Origin: Viscum album
Lineage: Eukaryota; Streptophyta; Magnoliopsida; Santalales; Viscaceae
DNA length: 64,000 nucleotides
Assembly (NCBI GenBank): GCA_963277665.1
Contig: OY728163.1
Span: forward strand, 1,906,692,644 to 1,906,756,643
Reading direction: 5' to 3'
Shown here one piece after another: positions 48,116 to 56,972 of the stretch. The notes under the pieces are model-generated. The model was not told the origin of the DNA, did not search any database, and was given only the letters and a program-made list of their open reading frames with translations. Both the position numbers and the translations under genes were made by a program. Position 1 is the first letter of the stretch, and each line of letters opens with the position of its first letter.

Positions 48116-49455
48116 CTAACAGGCCAGATTTAAAGACCTAGATAAAGAAAAATCTAAATGACTTATATTTGGGAAGGTATATTGATGATCTATTCTCCAT
48201 ATATTAATTGTGATAATTACAATTATTAATATGATTAAAATAATATTAATTTGAAAATTTAAGGATAATGAGATAATTTTAAGGCTAAAAAGTCTTAGGA
48301 AATTCTTAAAGATGATATAGAAAATGTAATGATGATCTTGAGAAAGAATATGATCATAATTTAAATGTAATGAATGAAATAGTATATGGATTAGAAAGGG
48401 ATGAGTTTTATCAAGATTCTTAATGTTAAACTTCATATGAGATGCCAGAGACTATTTCTATTTCATATGAAGGTATTGATAATATTATAAAATTGAGATA
48501 TAATTCTATAAATAATATTTTTAATATTTTTAAAATGAGTGAATATGATAACATCACTAAAATAAATGGGAAATTGATAGATGTTTTCAATAATATTTTT
48601 ACCTCAAGAGATCCATTTAGTAAATATGATCTAGTTTTAAATGTAATTAATGATTTAACTTATAAGTATAATGTAATATATTATATTTAATGATAATCCA
48701 AACCTATTAGAGAACAAGAAATAAAAAAATAGAACATTGATGATCTATAAAATAGAGATTCATGCTGAAGTGTTGAATTATATTTATGTAAAAAGTTATG
48801 ATGGTGATATTAAAACTACTCTAAATGAATCATCTGATTCAATTTTTCTGGATTCTGGTAATGATTTATATGATCCACCTAAAATATTTGAAAATCTATA
48901 AAAAATTATTGAAATGGATTAAAGAAGATAGATGTTATCAATACAATGTGATAATTCATACAATGTTTAGTTATCCTTTGACTAAAGACAAAAAGAAATA
49001 CTACTACAAATAGAAAAGGTAATAATATTATGAATGCTAATTCGAGTGATTCTCCATATTCAAATGATGAATGTGCTATAAGGTCTAATGTTGAGCATAA
49101 AAATCTAATGGAAAATATATTCTTTGTGCATTATACTGATTACGTACAATATTTTTAATCTCAATATCCTAATTATAAAATGATTTTTTTTAATAAACAT
49201 AATAAATATTGTTTTATACTTCATGATAAAAATGAATCCTTAAATAACAAAATAAAAAACATAAAAAATGTTATGAATCTATTTTATTAGATACTGAAAT
49301 TTTGAGAAAACAAATTATAGAATAAAAATAAAAGTATTCCAAAATTTCTTATGATCTACATGAAACAAAAATTAAGGATTTAAAACATAAATTTACTATT
49401 CATATCAAAGTAGAAAATTATTTAAATCAAATTATTACTAAAAATAAAATTTAAA
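48116..49455 (+). pseudogene. gag: Decayed Sirevirus-like copia gag
   Basis: The frame 48442-48690 keeps the middle of the copia gag (UBN2) domain: ISYEGIDNIIKLR, NIFNIFKMSEYDNI and VFNNI, then a RDPFSKYDLVLNVINDL segment. This matches the family order of YEGTxKVKExR, xYExFKMxExExI and MVxKILRSLP. Downstream, 48825-49013 ends in CYQYNVIIHTMFSY followed by KDKKKYYYK. The spacing is that of a zinc knuckle (CX2CX4HX4C), but the second and third Cys are both Tyr. After it comes the acidic/serine-rich stretch typical of Sirevirus Gag (ANSSDSPYSNDE). Frames are broken repeatedly. The opposite-strand ORF 48116-48436 is a shadow. Confidence 0.7.
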
Positions 49456-50290
49456 ATGGCATACTTTGAAATTTTAGCAATGATAAAAGGAACAATTTAA
49501 ATAGGATTTTTTCCTCAATGAAATCATAAAATAATTTCCACTTTTAATTTTTTTTATTTGACAAATAAATATTATCAAATATATAGTTATTATAGGAAGC
49601 TTAATTTTTTTGTGTTAAAATATTTATTATTCAAAATGATAATCTATCATTGTTAGTAGAATCTGTCAAAAAAATAAATAGATTTGGTTACTAAAATCAA
49701 TAATTTCAAACACTTTTGGACACAAAATCATATGGGAAGAAAAATGAATTTTTATTCTATATTTTTTAGGAATATATCACTGGAAAAAATCATTAAATAA
49801 TTAATTATTTTTCTAAATTTTTAATATAAATCTTCATTTAACAGTGTATTAATAAAATCTAAAATAGTTTTTTATCAAAAATAATTATAACTGTAACTAA
49901 TAAACCTGAATATATTTTATTGGAATCATTATATATTAATTGCATTAACTTTATTATATAAGGGGAGACAATTATTTTATGATTAATTGTTAAATAATTT
50001 CTCCCTCTTTGAATTAATTTATTATAAATTAGTTTATAATTCTATTTTATTATATAGGAAAATTTCTAAATAATTTAAATTTATATAAACCATGTTTTAT
50101 ATATATATCTCTCTTAAAAAATTTCTTGCAAATATCATACCTTTTTAACAATAAAATTATGTTTATAAACTACATTATTATTATTATTATTAATCATATA
50201 ATTTTATTTAAATTGTGTTTTTATAAATTTTATCCATTTTACATAACTTTTTCCTTGTTTTCTTAAGAAGAGTGTCTTCTAAAAAAGTAA
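49456..50290. other. AT-rich stretch where pol of the old copia element should be
   Basis: No RT, integrase or RNase H motif in any frame. At about 0.8 kb it is far too short for copia pol (about 3 kb), so pol appears deleted. Confidence 0.45.
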
Positions 50291-50995
50291 AATTTTAAAT
50301 GATTAAACGGTGTCTTTTGCTCGAGAATATGAGAATTCATCTAAAAACTTTTATAATGAAATTTATTGTATTACTCATTAAAACCCAAGATTCCTATTTT
50401 AAAAAACTCTTAATTTTTTCATCCTTATACTCTGAAATATATTTTTTAATTTTCTCTCAAGAAACCAGTCGAATAAAAATGAAACGATCAATAACATCTA
50501 GTTCATAGAAAAGTATTTATCAATCAAAAATAAAAAAATCATCATTTTAAATGGTCAAAGATGGAATGTCTTCTAGAAAAAATATGTCAAAGGTTAGTCA
50601 TATAAAAGAAGAAATAGTAAAGCTTCACTCTGAACTAAATGTGTCTAGGATGTTGTATGAAGAGATGCAAAAAGTTAAAGTTTAATGATATTTTTTATAT
50701 ACATAAAATAGTGTATCAGAATTTTAAATAAAGATTGATTAATAAATAATAATTTTTAGAATTTACGATAGAAATGATAAATCCTATGGAGTTACTCAAA
50801 AGATAAGATTTTACTATGTTTGAATTTGAAGAGTTAAAATTGTTTTTAGTAAAACCATTTTCAACATCTTTTCGATATTAAAGATATGATAATTTTTAAA
50901 GAAAATTAGAACAAATGAAAATAGAGTTATCTCATTTAAATGAAAATGAGTATTGTTTGGAATGTTTGGATAATTCATATAAACCTTACTAACAC
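50291..50995 (+). pseudogene. Coiled-coil ORF remnant, likely ORF3 of the old copia element
   Basis: Small open pieces rich in K, E, S and L: VSHIKEEIVKLHSELNVSRM (about 50595-50650) and RKLEQMKIELSHLNENEYCL (about 50900-50960). These look like broken coiled coil. A coiled-coil ORF after pol and before a row of polypurine motifs is what the young Sirevirus in this window has (60034-62440), so this may be the counterpart. No sequence match to it can be claimed. Confidence 0.35.
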
Positions 50996-51128
50996 TCTAA
51001 ATTTTCTTCATATATGTATTTTAATCCAAATTAATATTATTGTATCTCATTTTTAAAATATTATTTTTATTTATCATGACTAGTATATAATTATCCTAAA
51101 TAATTTCATAATTCTCTTTTGATTGCTC

Positions 51129-51140
51129 AAAGGGGGGATA
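51129..51140 (+). other. Polypurine-like motif of the old copia element
   Basis: AAAGGGGGGATA at 51129-51140; a second one, AAAAAGGG at about 51400-51407, lies next to the LTR start. More than one such motif before the 3' LTR is a Sirevirus trait. Confidence 0.5.
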
Positions 51141-51416
51141 AATTTATGATAAATTTATAATATATTTATGTGAAATTATTGTTAAATTTGTATCATTTTT
51201 TGGGTGTTAATTTTGATTGATAGAGACTTATTTTTTTGAGGGGAATAATTTTTTTATATAAGAAGGAAATCAGTAACAAAATTATATTTTTATTTGGGAT
51301 GAAATGTTCTTATAATTTATTTTTCTTTATATTTTTTAAAATATCATATTTTAATAAACTTTTAAAATATAAAACCTTTTCTATGGGTTTTTTTATCAAG
51401 AAAAAGGGTTCATTAT

Positions 51417-52315
51417 TTAACATCTATTAATTCAATAATTTCATTAATTTATTTTTTATTTTTATGCTAAAAACATCCATAATTATGTAACAAATAATGA
51501 TTCGTTTAAGGGAATTTCAAGAATATTATATTCATTAAAATATTATTTTTTATTATTAAAGAATTCAAAATTCATTAATCTATGGGAAGATATTTATTTA
51601 TTATTTTGAATTTTTTAAAGTTAATGTAGAAAAACAATTCATATGTCACATTTTCATGTGGAATGTATGGTTTTCTAATCGTGAATTTGTAATGAAACAT
51701 ATATATCATTAACCTTACATTGTTGTAAAATTATTTATCAACAACCCTATGTTTTTAAGAAACCCTATTTTTGAGGAATAAATGTAGGGTTCATCAACCC
51801 AATGTTTGTAAACAACCATGAATTGTCAAACATACTTTTTGAGTTTTCAACTATGCGAAGGAACCCTACATTTGACTTTCAAAATTATAGTTTTTAAAAT
51901 TAAAGAAATTATTCATGTTTTCATAAATGGTATCGGTGTAAATAAATATCTATTTCAACCTATTTTACAACTCATTCAAAGTCCCATAATAAATAGATTA
52001 CATTATTCATGTTTATAAGGGATGTTATGACTCTATTTGAATGATTTATATTCAAATATTCATTCTTTATTATGTGGTATTTCTTCATCTTTTATGACCT
52101 AAAACATTTCAACTGAGAAGATAAAAATTGTGATATTCATTTTCTGAAAAACTAGGTATTCATAGAAGGTAAGGAACTATGGGATTTTAAATAATAGTGT
52201 CTCATTTACTTCCAAAATATACGTTACTGACATGCATGTTTTTATCTGGTTGATTCAATAATTTTTTTTCTATTTCAACTACTGTATCTTATTGTAAATT
52301 CTCTACACAGAGTTT
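51417..52315 (+). mobile_element. 3' LTR of the old copia element, interrupted by the young Sirevirus
   Basis: Diverged copy of 46399 to about 47285. Similarity continues right up to 52315 (TTCAACTACTGTATC against the ACTATAGTTACTATTG area) and is then cut by the TGTTGAGTC start of the young element. The missing 200-250 bases should lie beyond the right edge of the window. Confidence 0.65.
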
Positions 52316-52389
52316 TGTTGAGTCAATAAGGTTTTCCTTATGACTTTTCCATTCCTTCTTGTTTTGAAAATCACAAACACCTTATCTTT

Positions 52390-52497
52390 AAGAAAATTGC
52401 TTTCTTAAGGAAAATTGTTTTTATAAGGAAAATTGCTTTTATAAGGAAAATTACTTTCTTAAGGAAAATCGCTTTTATAAGAAAAATTATCCTTATC
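52390..52497 (+). repeat. 18-bp tandem array in U3
   Basis: Six copies of AAGGAAAATTGCTTTTAT with variants (TTTCTT for TTTTAT, ATT for GCT). The 3' LTR has the same array at about 62991-63098. Alternating TTTCTT/TTTTAT endings suggest a 36-bp higher-order unit. Confidence 0.9.
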
Positions 52498-52689
52498 ATA
52501 TTTTCATTAATTTTTTTTAAGTATAAGATTCGGATTCATTTTCTCGGAATCGTTGAAACTTTGATATAAAGCATTCTGTTTTAGGATTCGGATTCTGGAC
52601 AATAACTATAAGGAAGTTTCATTCCGAAATCCGGATATGAACTCTGACTAAGTTCTATTCCAGATTCAGGATACGAATTCTGAAGAAGA

Positions 52690-52960
52690 ATTCCCATTAC
52701 GAATTCTAATGAAGAAATCCCATTCCGAATTCTCATTACGAATTCCAATGAAGAATTCCCATTACGAATTATAATGAAGAAACCTCATTCCGAATTCCCA
52801 TTACGAATTCTGATGAAGAATTCTCATTACGAATTCTGATGACGAATTCTCATTACGAATTCTGATGACGAATTCTCATTACGAATTCTGATGATGAATT
52901 CTCATAACGATTTCTGATGACGAATTCCTATTCCGAATTCTCATTCTGAATTCACCGATT
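52690..52960 (+). repeat. 26-bp GAATTC-rich tandem array in U3
   Basis: Repeats of AATTCTCATTACGAATTCTG followed by ATGACG, best preserved at 52800-52925 and looser to either side. The 3' LTR copy is 63300-63560. The unit is dominated by TTACGAA/TTCCGAA-type words. Confidence 0.9.
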
Positions 52961-53208
52961 AAACAGAATCTGATTATCTTTGTTTTATACACTCTGAATT
53001 TATTCATTCCGAACATTCACTCCGAATTTTTCATTCCGAACTTTTATGTTAGAGTTTAAAATGATGTCGTACATTCTGTTACACTTGTTTTGTTATAAAA
53101 CGATGTCGTCTGTTTTGTTTTAAACTAACCGTTGTCTAAGTGACACGTGTACAGGTCCCTCTGATCTTTAAGGAAAATATGACCGTTGGAGAAGGATCCG
53201 ACCTTACC

Positions 53209-53216
53209 TATAAATA
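53209..53216 (+). promoter_or_regulatory. LTR TATA box
   Basis: CCTATAAATAGGAGCTC, about 50 bases after a GACCGTTGG block. The identical box is at 63811-63818 in the 3' LTR. Transcription should start near 53240, placing the 50-bp repeats in the transcribed leader. Confidence 0.75.
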
Positions 53217-53362
53217 GGAGCTCATTTGAAAGAGCTCGGTGCTGATGGCTGATAGCAGATGAAAGTGCTGAAAGGCTGAAAAATTTGCTTGAAGTGTTTT
53301 CTAGAGAGAGAGGCTCTTATTAACTCTCAAAGCTTCATGCGACTCCGAATGTTGGTGATTAC

Positions 53363-53545
53363 ATTCGAGGGATTCCGGGGATAGGAAGACAGAGGTTGTC
53401 GACTATCTTAAAGTTCGAGGGCTTTCTTGCTGAGGAAGACAGAGGTTGCCAACTACCTTGAAGTTGAGGGCTTGCGGGGATAGCAAGACAGAGACTCCGA
53501 TCTTCGTATCGAGGGCTTACCCTGGTGTGGGTAAGACAGACTTGC
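53363..53545 (+). repeat. About 50-bp tandem repeats in R/U5
   Basis: Four degenerate copies of a unit reading CGAGGGCTTxCGGGGATAGG, AAGACAGAGGTTG and CxGACTACCTTGAAGTT. The minus ORF at 53359-53577 is produced by the repeat. The 3' LTR enters the same array at the very end of the window. Confidence 0.85.
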
Positions 53546-54014
53546 TTAAAAGTATAAATCAAGGGACCTTTATCCAAGGTTGTTGGATACCCTTCTCTTT
53601 GGGTTAAAAGACTATTATCTTGTTACTTGTAGTTTAACTACTTGTTTTATTTACGCTGTAATTTGTATCTTAAGGAAAGTATAACTTTCTTATACTTCCT
53701 TACTTACTCTGATTCATTTAGATTCTATACGCTTTAAGGTAGAATCTCATATTGTAATTGTTTGTTAAGTTTCAATCTCCGGAACCATATTTCCGGAACC
53801 TACTTTTGGAATCTCTTTCCAATTTTAGTTCGGTGTTAGAGGTGTTGTGAATTTTCTTAGTTTAACTTTGTTAAACTTAGCCCTTTCCTTTTCTTAAGGA
53901 AACTATAGTTATTCATAACTAACTTTAAAGGTTCAAAAAGAATTTTTTTAAAAGTATACAATTCACCCCCCTCTTGTATATTGAGAATCTCATACTATAT
54001 TTCGATCCTACAAT

Positions 54015-54026
54015 TGGTATCAGAGG
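54015..54026 (+). other. Primer-binding site (initiator tRNA-Met), young Sirevirus
   Basis: TGGTATCAGAGG, two bases after the LTR end. This is the standard copia primer. Confidence 0.93.
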
Positions 54027-54187
54027 TGGTTACTGAAATACTTATACTCACGAATAAGTTTTTCTTGCTCACTTTATCCTTCCGAAATTTGTCATTCCGA
54101 ATTTTTCCATTCTGAACTTTTCCCATTCCGAACTTTGTTATTACGATTCTTTGCTACTAACAAGTTTGTATCCAAGTTATTTCAAGT

Positions 54188-56099
54188 ATGGCAGGAATTA
54201 ATGTTGGATCTATTGACAATCTGAATCCTACAAGACCACCTATATTTGATGGTAATGACTATGACTACTGGAGAGATCGTATGAAGACTTTTGTTATCAA
54301 TACTGGAGTAGACAACTTTTTCATGCTTACTGGTGATTATAAAATTCCTGACAAGGAAGTCAAGAACCTTTACTAACCAAGAAAAGCAAGAATATCAACT
54401 AAACTATAAGGTACGCAACACTTTACTATGTCCAATGACTAGAAATATATATAGCCAAATTTCTTCTTGTGAAGCAGCTAATTATATATGGAAGAAGTTA
54501 GAAGTTACACACTTTGGAACTTCTAAGGTGATTGAAACTAGAAGAGCTATGCTTAGAGCTGAATATCATGGCTTCAATTTTCCTTATGGAGAACCTATCT
54601 GTAAAGTTCAACAAAGATTTATGATTATCGTCAACAGACTACAATCTATGGGAGAAAAAGGTTTAGATGATGAAGCTCTTGTGGACAAGATAATTGACAT
54701 TATGCCCAATGAGTGGGAATCCAAGAGAACAGCCATAGATAAGAACAGGAAGGTAACTCAAATTACTCTTGATGAATTATTTGGAACTCTTCTACAACAT
54801 GAAACAAGAATGAAGAGAGATGCTGACAACATCAAGAAGAAGAATGGAAATGGTACGGTTGCTTTTACTATAACTTCAAATCAGATGAAATCTAAGACTC
54901 CTGAAAGAGTAACCAGATCTAAGTCTAAGAAAGTCATTTTCCAATCCGAATCTAGTGAGAGTGAAGTCTCAGAAAATGAATTAGCCAATCTTTCTCGAAG
55001 GATGAACAAGATAGCTGGCCAGAGAAATTTCCAATCCAAGTATAAGAAAAAGGATAGGAAAGATAAAAAAGATGGAGAAGTTACTTGTTATGAATGTAAG
55101 AGAGCTGGACATATTAGACCAGATTGCCCTATGATCAAAAAGAAAGAAAGGATGGAAAGACATTCAGACAGGAACAGGAAGAAGTATTATAAAGATAAAG
55201 CTAAGAAAGTTCTGAAAGCTAATGACACCTGGAGTGCCAGTGGTGGTGACTCTTCAGATGAATCTTCTGATTATGAATCTTCAGGACAGAAGAATCTTGG
55301 TCTTATAGCCAGACTACCTATTGATAATCATTGTCTTATGGCTAAGGTACGAAATGCTGAATCATTGACCAATGTTTCTTTAAATTCTAATGATAGTAAG
55401 TATTATAACTCTTCTGATGAAGAATCATCTTCTGATGAGGAAAATACTTTACCTACTTATGAAGAAGTCTCTAGGTTTGCTGAACTTCTTGAGATTGAGA
55501 ATTCCAAACTCAACAAGAAACTTGATAAGGCAAATTCTAGGAATTCTATTCTTACAAAAGAGATATCAGATCTTTCTAAAGATCTTGATAAGAAAAATGC
55601 TGATTTTGAAAATATTTCAAAAAATCTTGAGGAAGTAAGTTCAGAGAAGAACAAACTTTCTAAAGAGTTAGAAAAAGTAATTTCTAATAAAAATGTTTTC
55701 GAGCCTAACTCTAGTTCAAAAACTAATGATTTTGAGGATAAAAACTTGGTTGTAAAACTGAAGTCCGAAATTTTTTCCTTAAAGAAGTGTTTATCAAACT
55801 TTACCCATGGTAAGGAAAATTTTGATAAGATGTATTCTCAAATACGACCTTTAAGAAATAAATCCGGATTTGGTTATACCCATGAAAAACTAGTTTTCAG
55901 TAACAATTATTTTGTTCCTCAAAGTGCCCCATTTTGTACTAAATGTCAATGTGGAGGTCACTGGGCAAAAATTTGTTCCTTAAACAAAACCCAATCTCTA
56001 GGATTTCACAAAGCTTACTTTTCTAAGAAAATGTGGGTACCTAAAATTTTATTGTCTGGAAATCTTGGATCCAAACAAGTTTGGATTCCGAAAGTCTAA
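54188..56099 (+). CDS. gag: gag of the young Sirevirus, one frameshift
   Basis: The ATG at 54188 opens the copia gag N-terminus (RPPIFDGNDYDYWRDRMKTF). The frame changes near 54360-54376 and continues to TAA 56097. The UBN2-type core (IWKKLEVTHFGTSKVIETR, LDDEALVDKIIDIMPNEWE) spans residues about 70-220. A first zinc knuckle CYECKRAGHIRPDC is at about 55086-55127. Next comes an acidic serine-rich block, then a long coiled coil (LLEIENSKLNKKLDKANSRN onward, about 55485-55690). A second knuckle CTKCQCGGHWAKIC lies at about 55935-55976. An extended C-terminus with coiled coil is typical of Sirevirus Gag, which forms the particle and in studied members binds dynein light chain LC8. The stop is followed by a pyrimidine tract and CAG. 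Confidence 0.9.
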
Positions 56100-56117
56100 T
56101 TTTCTTCTTGATTTCAG
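56037..56117 (+). other. Possible 81-nt intron across the gag stop codon
   Basis: Gag and protease are in the same frame but separated by TAA (56097-56099) and TGA (56109-56111). The sequence CTAAT at 56096-56100, which contains the gag stop, matches the plant branch-point consensus. It is followed by TTTTCTTCTTGATTTCAG ending at 56117, a strong 3' splice-site pattern. GGGTACCT gives a possible donor at 56037. The interval is exactly 81 nt, so removal keeps the frame. The donor is only moderate and no transcript is available; this is a hypothesis. Confidence 0.4.
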
Positions 56118-56972
56118 GAAAATAAAGAAAGTACCAGCAACAATACATGGTACATGGATAGTGGATGTTCCCGGCACATGACTGGTAATAAAAGCTTTTT
56201 TGAAAAGATTATCAAAATGAAAGGAGGAAAGGTAACTTTTGGAGACAATGCTAAGGGATAGATTATTGGTATTGGTAATATTGTTCTTTTAGGTAAAACC
56301 TTGATTTCAAATGTTCTTTTTGTTAAAGGTCTTAAGCAAAACCTCATTAGCATAAGTCAGTTATGTGATGAAGGTTACCTTGTGAATTTTAGGAATGATA
56401 AGTGTTTAGTTCACAATTCCAAGGAAGAATTTATTCTCTCAGCCAATAGGCAAGATAATGTTTACACCTTAAACCTAGAAGACCTAAGAAGCCAAGATTT
56501 ACCTTGCCTAAGTGCAATGGAAGATCATTCTTGGTTATGGCATAGAAGACTAGGACACTGTAATATGAGAATCCTATGTAAACTCTCTAAGAAGAAACTA
56601 GTTAAGGATCTACCGGAGCTTAGATTTGATTCTTCTAAAGTTTGTGATCCTTGTCAATATGGAAAGAAACATAAATCTAGTTTTAAGTCAATCAGTGAAG
56701 TCTCAACAACTAATGCATTACAATTAGTGCACATGGATCTTTTTGGTCCAACACAAACTAGAAGTATTGGAGGCAAATATTATGTGTTTGTTCTAGTTGA
56801 TTATTACACTAGATTTACTTGGGTCTATTTTCTAGCAAAGAAATATGAAGCTTTTTCTTATTTCAAAAGTTTTAGAGCTCAAGTTAAAAATGAGAAAAAC
56901 CTTCCATTGAAAACTATTCATAGTGATCATGGAGGAGAATTTCAAAATTCTGATTTTGAAACTTTTTTGTAG
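56118..56972 (+). pseudogene. pol: Protease and N-terminal integrase of the young Sirevirus
   Basis: Same frame as gag. TWYMDSGCSRHMTG (about 56145-56186) is the copia protease active site (D-S-G). A TAG at 56259-56261 interrupts protease in its conserved GxGxIxGxG region. From 56301 the frame is open: VLFVKGLKQNLISISQLC, then the zinc-binding HRRLGHCNM and CDPCQYGKKH (His-His-Cys-Cys). The integrase core follows with VHMDLFGPTQ (first Asp) and [11 protein letters not shown] (second Asp). The frame ends at TAG just after a run of six T (56963-56968), where it passes to the next ORF; a one-base length change in the run is the simplest cause. Confidence 0.88.

Larger units (their letters stand above)
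52316..54012 (+). repeat. 5' LTR of the young Sirevirus
   Basis: TGTTGAGTCAATAAGG to TTCGATCCTACA; 1697 bp. U3 holds an 18-bp repeat array and a 26-bp repeat array, followed by a CCGTTGGAGAAGG block and a TATA box (53209-53216). After the start region come an AGAGAGAGGCTC motif, a roughly 50-bp repeat array (53363-53545) and an ATTCACCCCCCTCTTG segment near the end. Sister copy from 62917. Confidence 0.95.

Noticed and set aside
48116..48436. 106-codon minus-strand ORF
   Set aside because: Opposite strand of the decayed copia gag; AT-rich chance frame with no domain.
52690..52960. CRISPR-like alternation of repeat and spacer
   Set aside because: Units are contiguous and degenerate 26-mers without unique spacers, inside a plant LTR.
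53359..53577. 72-codon minus ORF in the Sirevirus LTR
   Set aside because: Produced by the 50-bp tandem repeat.
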